Below are positions 8,607 to 16,050 of a DNA stretch of 64,000 nt, piece by piece. The stretch is from Nocardioides abyssi (lineage in GTDB: Bacteria > Actinomycetota > Actinomycetes > Propionibacteriales > Nocardioidaceae): the NCBI RefSeq assembly GCF_030412915.1, contig NZ_JAUHJR010000001.1:372001-436000 (forward strand). The letters are read 5' to 3'. The notes under the pieces are model-generated. The model made no database searches, had not been told where the DNA came from, and saw nothing but the letters and a program-made list of their open reading frames with translations. How positions within the stretch are numbered: position 1 is the stretch's first letter; each line of letters opens with the position of its first letter. The position numbers were made by a program, and so were the translations under genes.

Positions 8607-8957
8607 TCAGACCGACGGCCCCTCGACCAGGCTGAGGGCGTAGCCGACCCCGTCGGGGACCGCGTGGGCGACCTCGCGCCAGCCCTGGTCGGCCAGGCGG
8701 CGCACGTAGGAGCGGACGTCGGGCTCCCGGGAGCCGATCAGCAGCAGCCGTCGGCGCTCGCCGCCGGCGGCGTCCTCCACCGGGACGAGCAGGTCGAGCT
8801 CGTGGACCACCGGGGTGGCTGTCGCATCCTCGAAGCGAGCGCGCAGCAGCGCTCGGCCGCCGGCGGGCCGCTCGGCCCAGACCCACGCCCGGCCCTCGTG
8901 CTGCACGGACCCGGTGGCCGGGGCCACGGGCAGGAAGCCGGCACCCATCGCTCTCAC
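8607..8957 (-). CDS. Hypothetical protein
   Basis: 116 residues; GTG start chosen because a TAGGCT hexamer on the minus strand ends 8 nt before it. No known family recognised. The middle is rich in hydrophobic strands (HELDLLVPVEDAAGGERRRL, LLIGSREPD), and the end AHAVPDGVGYALSLVEGPSV has alternating polarity, so a small alpha/beta fold is plausible. No signal peptide, membrane segment or cysteine. It is divergent from the sulfotransferase gene and shares a 50-nt intergenic promoter region with it. Confidence 0.65.
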   Translation of the reverse strand: MRAMGAGFLPVAPATGSVQHEGRAWVWAERPAGGRALLRARFEDATATPVVHELDLLVPVEDAAGGERRRLLLIGSREPDVRSYVRRLADQGWREVAHAVPDGVGYALSLVEGPSV

Positions 8958-8965
8958 GGTCGCGC

Positions 8966-8991
8966 AGCCTAGCGACGAGGTCGCGTAGCCT
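8966..8991. promoter_or_regulatory. Divergent pair of -10 elements
   Basis: TAGGCT on the minus strand (8971-8966) serves the 8957 gene and TAGCCT on the plus strand (8986-8991) serves the sulfotransferase gene. Each ends 8 nt before its GTG start, so both transcripts are probably leaderless. The -35 regions would overlap the opposite gene's -10. Confidence 0.55.
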
Positions 8992-8999
8992 CACCGCCC

Positions 9000-9986
9000 G
9001 TGAGGCTCGTCATCGTCACCGGATCCGGCCGCAGCGGCACCAGCAGCGTCGCCGGCACCCTCAAGCGGCTCGGGCTGCACGTGCCGCAGCCCGAGGTGGA
9101 GGCCGACGAGTCCAACCCGCGGGGCTACTACGAGCCGCTGTGGGTCACGGAGTTCCACAAGCGGCTGCTCAACCCGGTGCCGGTGCGCACGATCGACACC
9201 CGGCCCACGGCCGCCGAGGTCGCGGCCGCCGCGGTCACCCCCGAGGTCGAGGCCGAGCTGCACGCGTGGCTGGCCGACGTCGTCGCGATCGGTGAGCCGC
9301 AGGTCGTGGTCAAGGACCCGCGCGAGTTCTGGGTGCACGACCTGTGGCTGCGGGTCGCGGGCGGGCTGGGCGTCGAGGTGTCGACGCTGACCATGCTGCG
9401 CCACCCGACCGAGGTGGTGCGCTCCCGCGACACGGCGTACCTCACCGCGCAGTCGGACTCCTTCCGCCGCCAGCGCGAGACCGCCAACGTCGCCGCCTGG
9501 GTCAACGCGGCGTTCCTCACCGAGCAGGCCACGCGCGGGCACCGCCGGGCGTTCGTGCCGTACGCCGACCTCGTCTCCGACTGGCGCGGCGCGATGACCC
9601 GCGCAGGGGACCAGCTGGGCGTGGCCTACGACGGGCCGCTGGACGCGCCCCACCCGGTCGACGACTTCGTCGACGTCCGGCTCAACCGCTCGCAGGTCAC
9701 GTGGGACGACATCACCGTCGCCCCCGCGCTGCGCTCGCTCGCGGACCGGACCTGGGCGGCGATGGGCACCCTGGTCACGAGCCCGCACGACGAGGCGGCG
9801 GTGGCGGAGCTGGCGGCGCTGCAGCAGGAGTACCTCGAGATGTACGACGCCGCCGCGGCGATGGCCTCCGACGAGACCCAGGCGCAGGTCGCCGCGGCCC
9901 GCCGGCAGCTCAAGGAGCGGCTCGCGGTCAAGAACGAGCGGATCGACAAGCTGCGTGCCGAGCTGAAGGCGCTGCGGGGGAGCTGA
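9000..9986 (+). CDS. Sulfotransferase-family protein
   Basis: 328 residues, GTG start. The N-terminal TGSGRSGTSSVAGTLKRLGL is the 5'-phosphosulfate-binding loop of PAPS-dependent sulfotransferases; the 3'-phosphate site is suggested by LTMLRHPTEVVRSR (about residues 131-144). GYYEP and KDPREFWVHDLW are also typical of bacterial surface-glycan sulfotransferases. The last 50 residues (QAQVAAARRQLKERLAVKNE and on) form a charged coiled coil. Convergent with the Stealth gene, 4 nt between stops. Inferred role: sulfation of a surface glycan or glycolipid, since neighbours are glycan genes. Substrate unknown. Confidence 0.88.
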   Translation: MRLVIVTGSGRSGTSSVAGTLKRLGLHVPQPEVEADESNPRGYYEPLWVTEFHKRLLNPVPVRTIDTRPTAAEVAAAAVTPEVEAELHAWLADVVAIGEPQVVVKDPREFWVHDLWLRVAGGLGVEVSTLTMLRHPTEVVRSRDTAYLTAQSDSFRRQRETANVAAWVNAAFLTEQATRGHRRAFVPYADLVSDWRGAMTRAGDQLGVAYDGPLDAPHPVDDFVDVRLNRSQVTWDDITVAPALRSLADRTWAAMGTLVTSPHDEAAVAELAALQQEYLEMYDAAAAMASDETQAQVAAARRQLKERLAVKNERIDKLRAELKALRGS

Positions 9987-9990
9987 GCGG

Positions 9991-12690
9991 CTACCGCTCC
10001 CAGGGCGCCGCGACCGGGTAGTACTCCGCGTAGAAGTCCGCCAGCAGCCGGTCGAGCCGGGCCGCGGGCAGCGCGTGGTCGTGGTGGTCCCCGAGGCAGA
10101 AGAAGTCCTGCTCGCGCTCGAGCAGCCGCTGGAGCTGCCACTCGACGTCGCTGTTGCTGACGTTGACGAACGCGTGCTCCGCGCGACCGGCGTACGCCGT
10201 CCCGGTCGCGAGCCCGTAGTGCTGGGCCAGCGAGCTCAGCAGCGACACGTCGGTCTCGGAGCGGAACGGCGCCCGGGCGGTGCGGCCGACGTCGTCGGCG
10301 AACCGCTCGGCGATCTCGGTGAGCACCGAGACCCGGTGGGGGTGCGGGGTGTGCGCGAGCGTGCTGGTCGTGGTGACGCCGAACGCGTCGCGGAGCAGGC
10401 GGCGGTTGTTCCAGGCGGCGCGGAGGTACGCCGGGGCGCCGGGCACCTCGTCGGGGCCGACGGTGGTGGTGGAGAGGAAGACGGCGTTCTGGCCCGCAGG
10501 CGTGAACAGCTGCTCGGGGCGCACCGGCCGGCCGAGGAAGACGTCGTCGTTGAGGTAGACCCACTGCTCGCTGAGCCCGGGGATGCGGTGCAGGCCGGTC
10601 TCGATCGCGTGCGAGCTGAAGGTCGGCAGCGCGTCCGCGGGCAGCAGCTCGCGGTGGTCGACGACGGTGACCTGCGGGTGGTCGGCCAGCCACGCGGGCC
10701 GCTGGCCGGCGGTGACGAGGTAGATGTGGCGCACCCAGGGCGCGAACAGGTGCACGCTGCGCATCGAGTGCCGCAGCTCGTCGCGGTGCACGAAGCGCGC
10801 GCGGCCGCTGGCCTCGCGGGTGGTGGCGGTGCCCGTGACCTCCGCGAGGCGGGCGGCGCGGGCGTCGTTCCACGTGGGGTCGTCGCCGTCGACCCAGGTG
10901 TAGACGACGTCGACGGGAAAGCGGACCTCGTCGAAGGTCGGCTCGGCCATCAGCGGCAGCGTCCGCACCGGCACGCCGTCGACCTCGTGGTCGACCAGGC
11001 CGGCGCCGGGCGGCACGGTCTGCACCCAGCGGTTGCGCCGCGGCGCGACCAGGTCGCCGTCGACCGTGGACTCCCAGAACTGCAGCTCCACGCCGCCGTC
11101 GTGCGCGAGCAGCCCGGGCCGGCCGGTGGTGGGGTCGGTCGGCCACGGCTCGAGCGCGACGGACGTGGTCATGCCGCGCCGCAGGTCGCGGGCGAGCTCG
11201 GCGACCGGGCCGCGGCGCTCGTGCCAGCCGTGCTGGGCGGGGTCGCGCAGGGAGAGGTACGCCGGGACGCCGGCGGCGGCCAGGTGGTCCAGGAGGTCGC
11301 GGCGGGCCGACATCGGCACCACGACGGCCGGCGGGGCGGCCCCGTCGCGCGGCACGACGAACCACGCGTCGCTGGCGGCCCGCGCCGCGTCGACGGCGGC
11401 CCGCAGCGCGGCCCGGCGGGCCTCGACGGGGGTGACCCCGGCGACCTCGGCCAGGTCGGTGGCGACCACCCGGGGCCGGCGCGGGGGCGTGGCGAGCGCG
11501 CGGGACCCGAGCCGTCCGCGGCCGGCCCGGCGGGCGCGCGCGTCGGCGAAGATGCCGAGCCAGCGCTCGGCGAGCACGTGGGCGTCGTACTGCCGGGCGG
11601 CGCGGTGGGCGCCCTCCCCGAGGCGGTGGCGCAGCTCGTCGTCGGTGGCCAGGCGCAGCAGCGCGGCGGCCATGCCGGCGACCGACTCGGGGCCCACGAG
11701 GAGGCCGGAGACGTCGTGCTCGATGATCTCGCGCGGCCCGGAGGCGCAGTCGAAGCTGGCGACCGGGACACCGGCGGCCATCGCCTCCTGGACCACCAGC
11801 GGGAAGCCCTCGGCGCGCGACGTCAGCGCGCTGATCGACGCCTTGGCCCACTCCCCGCGCATGTCGGGGACGGCGCCGGGCAGCTCGACCCGGTCCCACA
11901 GCCCGTCCTTGCGGACCTGGCGCATGATCTCGGCGCGCTGCGGGCCCTCGCCGCAGATCCGCAGCCGCCAGCCCGGCATCCGGTCGGCGACCTGGCCGAA
12001 GGCGGCGACGAGCTTGGGGACCTGCTTCTCCTGGACCAGCCGGCCCGCCGCGACGACGACCTTGCGGTCCAGCCGGGAGCGGGGGACGAAGCCGATCGGC
12101 AGCGGGTTGGGGACGACGACGGTCTCGGGGGCGACGTCGCCGAGCCGCTCGCGCAGCCAGGTCTCCACGGTGGGGGTGAGCAGGGCGACGACGTCGGCGC
12201 GGGGCGCGTAGGTGAGCAGCGGCTCGAGGCCGGAGGTGCGGTCGGAGGAGGAGCGGTGCTCCTGGTGGACGACCGTCACGGCGTCGGGGAGCAGCTGGAC
12301 CGCGGAGGCGAGCAGCGCGGGGGTGACGGTGACGACCACGTCGACGTCCAGCGCCGGCAGCGCGGCCTCCATCGCGACGTCGGTGAGCGCGGAGAACTGG
12401 CCGTCCCACCGGGCCGGGACCAGCACCGACTCCCGGTCGGCGAGCGCGGCGGCGACCCGGGCGGGGACGCCCGGCACCGGGCTGGTCGCCGGGTCGCGGT
12501 CCTCGCGGACGTCGACGAGGTAGCGCACGTCGACCCGGTCGTCGATGTCGTAGTGCGGGCGGTCCGCGCTGCGCGTGACGCTCAGCAGCGTCACGTCGTG
12601 GTCGGGGGCCATCGCGTTGGCCTGGGTGATGGCCGACCGCGACGTGCCGCCCATCCCGTCGAGGTTGAGGACGAGCCAGGCGATCCTCAC
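9991..12690 (-). CDS. Glycosyltransferase family 4 - Stealth phosphotransferase fusion
   Basis: 899 residues; GTG start overlaps the stop of the upstream gene (GTGA). N-terminal half: GT-B glycosyltransferase, with GMGGTSRSAITQANAMA at 13-29 and the donor site AGRLVQEKQVPKLVAAF plus EGFPLVVQEAMAAGVPVASF (about 215-330). A linker domain follows (about 385-585). C-terminal part: Stealth protein with CR1 DVVYTWVDGDDPTW (about 592), CR2 (RDELRHSMRSVHLFAPWVRH), CR3 (WVYLNDDVFLGRPV, about 711) and a CR4-like end. Known for Stealth: transfer of sugar-1-phosphate to build phosphodiester-linked capsule polymers. Inferred: a single enzyme that both glycosylates and adds phosphosugars in surface-glycan synthesis. 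Confidence 0.9.
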   Translation of the reverse strand: MRIAWLVLNLDGMGGTSRSAITQANAMAPDHDVTLLSVTRSADRPHYDIDDRVDVRYLVDVREDRDPATSPVPGVPARVAAALADRESVLVPARWDGQFSALTDVAMEAALPALDVDVVVTVTPALLASAVQLLPDAVTVVHQEHRSSSDRTSGLEPLLTYAPRADVVALLTPTVETWLRERLGDVAPETVVVPNPLPIGFVPRSRLDRKVVVAAGRLVQEKQVPKLVAAFGQVADRMPGWRLRICGEGPQRAEIMRQVRKDGLWDRVELPGAVPDMRGEWAKASISALTSRAEGFPLVVQEAMAAGVPVASFDCASGPREIIEHDVSGLLVGPESVAGMAAALLRLATDDELRHRLGEGAHRAARQYDAHVLAERWLGIFADARARRAGRGRLGSRALATPPRRPRVVATDLAEVAGVTPVEARRAALRAAVDAARAASDAWFVVPRDGAAPPAVVVPMSARRDLLDHLAAAGVPAYLSLRDPAQHGWHERRGPVAELARDLRRGMTTSVALEPWPTDPTTGRPGLLAHDGGVELQFWESTVDGDLVAPRRNRWVQTVPPGAGLVDHEVDGVPVRTLPLMAEPTFDEVRFPVDVVYTWVDGDDPTWNDARAARLAEVTGTATTREASGRARFVHRDELRHSMRSVHLFAPWVRHIYLVTAGQRPAWLADHPQVTVVDHRELLPADALPTFSSHAIETGLHRIPGLSEQWVYLNDDVFLGRPVRPEQLFTPAGQNAVFLSTTTVGPDEVPGAPAYLRAAWNNRRLLRDAFGVTTTSTLAHTPHPHRVSVLTEIAERFADDVGRTARAPFRSETDVSLLSSLAQHYGLATGTAYAGRAEHAFVNVSNSDVEWQLQRLLEREQDFFCLGDHHDHALPAARLDRLLADFYAEYYPVAAPWER

Positions 12691-13583
12691 GAGTCGTCCT
12701 CCTGCTGGTCCTGGTCGCGCGGGGGGACGCGGACCCCCAGCGTGCGGTCGGGGGTCCACACCAGCCGCCACAACGGCCGGTCGGCGTCGTCGAGGTAGAC
12801 GTGCGGCAGCAGCGTGGCCGGGTTGGCCTCGCGCAGGTCGTTGCCGTCGCGGGCGACCGGGCGGGCCGCGGTGGCGGTGCCGGCGGTCACCGCGAGCCTG
12901 CGGCCGCGGTCCAGCGGCACGACGTCGCGGTGCAGGCGCGCGCGGCCGTCGAGGATCTCCACCGTCGCGACCACCTCGCCGCCGGGCCCGCCGGAGCGCA
13001 GGTGCAGCTCGCCGCCCATCGCCCCGGCCACGTGCAGCTCGACGGCGTCGCCCTCGGGGGTCGTCGTGACCGAGACCAGGCGCGGCAGCGGCTCCGCGAC
13101 GACGGTGCGCACCAGCCGCAGCGTGCCGTCGTCGGCCCGCTCCAGCGCGAAGCGGCGCGAGCCGTCGCGGCTGGTCGGCACCAGCGTCGGGCCGTCGGGC
13201 GCCGCGCCGGGCGTGAGGGCCAGCGGCGGCGTCCAGACCGGCTTGGGGGAGCGGCCGCCGGGCCCGAGCAGCACGACGTCGTACGACGCGTCGTCGGCGC
13301 CGGGCAGGGCCAGCAGGTCGGCGCGGACCGAGCGGAAGGCCGGCGTGTCCTCGTGGTCGCCGACCAGCGGCACCACCTCGTCGCCGCCGTCGACGCGCAG
13401 CGCGAGGGTGCCGGGGGCGGCCTCGACGGCGAGCCAGAGGTGCTCGCCGTCGAGCACGGCGGCGTACGCCGCGGTCGGGCGCCCGCGCGGCGGCGTGGGC
13501 CGCGGGACGCGCTCGAGCGTGGTGGCGGGAGCAGGCTCGTCGGGGAGGTCGGCCGGGGCCGACCGACGGAGGGGGAGTCGCAC
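12687..13583 (-). CDS. Hypothetical protein of the Stealth operon
   Basis: 298 residues, no catalytic family recognised. The sequence is almost all short beta-type segments (HLWLAVEAAPGTLALRVDGG, RLVSVTTTPEGDAVELHVAG, DGRARLHRDVVPLDRGRRLA), giving the impression of two or three tandem beta-sandwich modules. No signal peptide; the N terminus is basic (MRLPLRRS). The C terminus is highly acidic (DQDQQEDDS). Its stop overlaps the Stealth start by 4 nt, so it is made together with that enzyme. Inferred: an accessory factor for the glycan polymerase. The upstream gene ends 1 nt before its start. Confidence 0.75.
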   Translation of the reverse strand: MRLPLRRSAPADLPDEPAPATTLERVPRPTPPRGRPTAAYAAVLDGEHLWLAVEAAPGTLALRVDGGDEVVPLVGDHEDTPAFRSVRADLLALPGADDASYDVVLLGPGGRSPKPVWTPPLALTPGAAPDGPTLVPTSRDGSRRFALERADDGTLRLVRTVVAEPLPRLVSVTTTPEGDAVELHVAGAMGGELHLRSGGPGGEVVATVEILDGRARLHRDVVPLDRGRRLAVTAGTATAARPVARDGNDLREANPATLLPHVYLDDADRPLWRLVWTPDRTLGVRVPPRDQDQQEDDS

Positions 13584-13584
13584 C

Positions 13585-14124
13585 TCAGACGCCCGTGACG
13601 CCCTCGCCGCCGCCGGCGGACTGCTCGTCGATGTTCTCGTGCTCGAGCAGGTGCAGCACCGGGACGCCGATCTTGCGGCGGGCCTGGGAGGTCCAGTCGA
13701 CGTGGAAGAACTCCGCCACGACGTGCGGGCGGGTCAGGATGATCGCCTCGCGGCCGTCGACGGCCTGCACCTTCTCGGCGAGCGCGTGGATCGGCGGGTC
13801 GGTGACGACCTCGCCCACGGCGGTCGCGCCGGCCCCGCGCAGCGCCTCCAGCGTGCGGGCCAGGTCGGAGCCCGAGCGCTCCTCGCAGTCGTGGCGCACG
13901 GCCTCGAGGTCGACCTCGGACATCGCCATCGCGGGGGAGGCGAGCAGCTCGCCGCCAGACAGCGACCCCATCGCGGCCTCGATGCGCGCCGCGGCGTCCT
14001 CCATGGGGAGCAGCACGTGGTAGGTGACCTGCTCCTCGATGCCCTCGTGCAGCGATCGGACCTGGGCGGCGTCGGCGGGCGTGAGCGCCTGCTCGACGAG
14101 GAGCACTACGTCGTAGTCGGCCAT
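13585..14124 (-). CDS. Conserved hypothetical protein, universal-stress-like fold possible
   Basis: 179 residues. ATG start preceded by a minus-strand TAGGCT (14136-14131) 6 nt upstream. The order of segments (YDVVLLVEQALTPADAAQV, then VTYHVLLPMED, DLARTLEALRGAGATAVGEV, then REAIILTRPHVVAEFFHVDW, IGVPVLHLLEH) suggests a Rossmann-like alpha/beta protein of the universal-stress type, but no ATP-binding GxxGxx(S/T) motif is evident. It lies upstream of the Stealth pair with a 1-nt gap, so it is probably the first gene of that operon. Function unknown. Confidence 0.75.
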   Translation of the reverse strand: MADYDVVLLVEQALTPADAAQVRSLHEGIEEQVTYHVLLPMEDAAARIEAAMGSLSGGELLASPAMAMSEVDLEAVRHDCEERSGSDLARTLEALRGAGATAVGEVVTDPPIHALAEKVQAVDGREAIILTRPHVVAEFFHVDWTSQARRKIGVPVLHLLEHENIDEQSAGGGEGVTGV

Positions 14125-14144
14125 GCCGCCAGCCTAGTCACCGA

Positions 14145-15266
14145 CTAGCCCCCGGGGTGCTCCTCGGTGGGCGCGGCGCTGAGCACCTCGGCCAGGTCGT
14201 AGCGCACCGGCTCGTCGAGCTGGTCGTAGCCGCACGACGTCGGGTCGCGGTCGGGGCGCCACCGCTTGAAGTGTGCGGTGTGCCGGAAGCGGCGGCCCTC
14301 CATGTGGTCGTACTTCACCTCCAGCACCCGCTCGGGCCGCAGCGGGGTGAACGACAGGTCCTTGCCGACGCTCCACCGGCTCTGCGTGCCGGGCACCCGG
14401 TCGGGGTTGGCGATCAGGTCGCTCCACGCGCCCCAGGGGTGCTCCTCGGGCGGGCAGACCAGCGGCTGCAGCTCCTCGAGCAGCTCGGCGCGGCGCTTCT
14501 CGGTGAAGCTCGCGCTCACGCCGATGTGCTGGAGCGAGCCGTCGGCGTCGTACAGGCCCAGCAGCAGGCTGCCCAGCAGCGGCCGCTCCGGCGTGCTCGT
14601 CTTGTGCTCGCGGTAGCCGGCCACGACGACGTCCGCGGTCCGCTCGTGCTTGACCTTCATCATCGTCCGGCCGTTCTGGACGTACGACGCGTCGAGGGGC
14701 TTGGCCACCACGCCGTCCAGCCCCGCGCCCTCGAACCGGGTGAACCAGCCCTCCGCCTCGGCCGGGTCGGTGGTGGCCCGCGTGAGGTGGCACGGCCCGC
14801 GCCGGCCGACCAGGTGCGCGAGCGCCTCCTCCAGCGCAGCCCGGCGCTCCGCGAACGGCCGCTCGGCGTACGACTCCTCGCCCAGCGCCAGCAGGTCGAA
14901 CGCCACGAACCCCGCCGGGGTCGTCTCGCTCAGCATCTTCACCCGCGAGGCAGCCGGGTGGATCCGCTCCTGCAGCACCTCGAACTCCAGCCGGTCGCCC
15001 ACCGCCACGAACAGCTCGCCGTCGAGCACGCACCGCTCCGGCAGCTGGGCCTTCACCGCCTCGACGACCTCGGGGAAGTAGCGCGTCAGCGGCTTGGTGT
15101 TGCGGCTGGTCAGCTCCACCTCGTCCCCGTCGCGGAAGACCAGGCAGCGGAACCCGTCCCACTTCGGCTCGTAGAGCAGCCCGCTCCCGTGCTTCGTCGG
15201 GTCGGGCACCCCCGCCACGGACTTGGCGAGCATCGGCTGGACGGGCGGCATCACGGGCAGGTCCAC
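14145..15266 (-). CDS. ligC: ATP-dependent DNA ligase LigC
   Basis: 373 residues. Nucleotidyltransferase motif I is YEPKWDGFR with adenylated Lys35. ELTSRN, LDGELFV, VAFDLLAL, LDGVVAKPLD and MMKVKHERTADVVV follow as motifs Ia, III, IIIa, IV and V. An OB-fold C-terminal domain (LGSLLLGLYDADGSLQHIGV) completes it. The start aligns with mycobacterial LigC (xxLPVMPPVxPMLAKSV), so the GTG at 15266 is preferred over ATG 15251 although GGGAGG is unusually close. Known role: nick sealing in repair or Ku-independent end joining. A separate PolDom gene lies 6 kb away. The upstream in-frame extension is a repeat-derived shadow. Confidence 0.95.
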   Translation of the reverse strand: MDLPVMPPVQPMLAKSVAGVPDPTKHGSGLLYEPKWDGFRCLVFRDGDEVELTSRNTKPLTRYFPEVVEAVKAQLPERCVLDGELFVAVGDRLEFEVLQERIHPAASRVKMLSETTPAGFVAFDLLALGEESYAERPFAERRAALEEALAHLVGRRGPCHLTRATTDPAEAEGWFTRFEGAGLDGVVAKPLDASYVQNGRTMMKVKHERTADVVVAGYREHKTSTPERPLLGSLLLGLYDADGSLQHIGVSASFTEKRRAELLEELQPLVCPPEEHPWGAWSDLIANPDRVPGTQSRWSVGKDLSFTPLRPERVLEVKYDHMEGRRFRHTAHFKRWRPDRDPTSCGYDQLDEPVRYDLAEVLSAAPTEEHPGG

Positions 15267-15300
15267 CCTCCCGAACCTAGCGACCAGCCCCCGCCCCCGC

Positions 15301-15410
15301 CGGTCGAGCACGGAGGGCCGCCGATCCGCTGGTCGAGCAGGGAGGGCCGCCGATCCGCTGGTCGAGCAGGGAGGGCCGCCAGGCCCGACCGGCGACGAGA
15401 CCCGGTGACG
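15301..15410. repeat. Three tandem 28-30-bp repeats plus GAGACCCGGTGACG unit
   Basis: Three near-identical units GGTCGAGCAgGGAGGGCCGC start at 15302, 15331 and 15360, followed by GACGAGACCCGGTGACG at 15394-15410. This is one locus of the dispersed family also found at 15.8, 20.8, 31.4 and 58.3 kb. It fills the 228-nt gap between ligC and the GIY-YIG gene; nothing else is seen in that gap. Confidence 0.8.
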
Positions 15411-15494
15411 TCCCCACAACCGCGACCACGCACGGTCCTCCACAGGCCGCCGTACCGCCCGCTTCGCTCCGCCGACGCCGGGCAGGACCGCCGC

Positions 15495-15812
15495 ATGCCC
15501 TGGACCTACATCCTCGAGTGCGCCGACGGCAGCTTGTACGTCGGCAGCACGTTCGACCTCGAACGCCGTCTCAGCGAGCACGACCTCGGACTCGGCGCCG
15601 CCTACACGCGACCGCGGAGGCGACGACCGGTGCGGCTCGCGTGGTGCGAGGAGTTCTCGCGCGTCGAGGACGCGTGCGCCGTGGAGAAGCGGCTGCAGGG
15701 CTGGGGGCGCGCGAAGCGGCTGGCTCTGGTCGAGGGTCGCGTGGCCGACCTGCCCGCCCTGGCACGTGGCCGGTCGCGGCGCCCGCGGTCGGAGCGGGAC
15801 GACCGTGGTTGA
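15495..15812 (+). CDS. GIY-YIG (UvrC/URI) nuclease domain protein
   Basis: 105 residues, a single GIY-YIG domain: WTYILECADGSLYVGSTFDL at the N terminus holds the two Tyr motifs (TYI ... LYVG), RRLSEHDLG the conserved Arg/His, and AVEKRLQGWGRAKRLALVEG the conserved Glu-Lys region. Length fits YhbQ-type stand-alone proteins. The basic, Arg-rich C terminus (RGRSRRPRSERDDRG) may bind nucleic acid. The stop codon is followed at once by repeat-family sequence. Cellular role of these small proteins is not settled. Confidence 0.88.
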   Translation: MPWTYILECADGSLYVGSTFDLERRLSEHDLGLGAAYTRPRRRRPVRLAWCEEFSRVEDACAVEKRLQGWGRAKRLALVEGRVADLPALARGRSRRPRSERDDRG

Positions 15813-15934
15813 GGCCCTGCCCGGGTGCGGGGGTCTCGTCGACGCTCGCTGGCGCTCGCTGCTCGACCAGCGGGGTGCCTCGCTGCTCAACCGGTGGGGT
15901 GCTGGCGCGCGCTGCTCGACCAGCGGTGGGGCCT
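15813..15934. repeat. Dispersed repeat family, second locus
   Basis: GGGTCTCGTCGACGCTCGCT at 15830 on is the inverse of the GAGACCC core, followed by three variants of CGCTGCTCGACCAGCGG (about 15858, 15880 with AACCGG, 15911). It occupies the whole gap between the GIY-YIG gene and tRNA-Gln. Confidence 0.7.
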
Positions 15935-15970
15935 TAGGCTGACCCGGTCCTCCGGTCCGCCGGGGGGCGT

Positions 15971-16049
15971 TCCCCGGTTGGTCTGCCGGCAGGGCCCGCC
16001 TGACTTTGAATCAGGACTAGCGACGTAGGTTCGACTCCTACCCGGGGAG
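15971..16049 (+). tRNA. tRNA-Gln (anticodon TTG)
   Basis: The acceptor stem TCCCCGG (15971-15977) pairs with CCGGGGA (16042-16048); discriminator G16049. The D arm is GGTC/GGCC with loop TGCCGGCAG. Anticodon stem CCTGA/TCAGG encloses loop CTTTGAA, anticodon TTG at 16006-16008. T arm GTAGG/CCTAC encloses TTCGACT. The variable region (16016-16024, 9 nt) is long for class I. CCA is not encoded. A tRNA-Gln directly before glmU is also the arrangement in mycobacteria. Confidence 0.88.
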
Positions 16050-16050
16050 C

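Noticed and set aside
10075..12798. A 907-codon plus-strand open frame antisense to the GT4-Stealth gene
   Set aside because: The product is Ala/Gly/Arg/Val-rich without any motif, whereas the minus strand carries clear glycosyltransferase and Stealth motifs. Long antisense frames are expected at this GC content.
15301..15410. CRISPR-like array (three repeats)
   Set aside because: Units are directly adjacent without unique spacers, and no cas genes are near. It belongs to the dispersed repeat family.
15267..15890. N-terminal extension of ligC over more than 200 codons
   Set aside because: The extension runs through tandem repeats and antisense of the GIY-YIG gene. Conserved LigC proteins begin at LPVMPPV.
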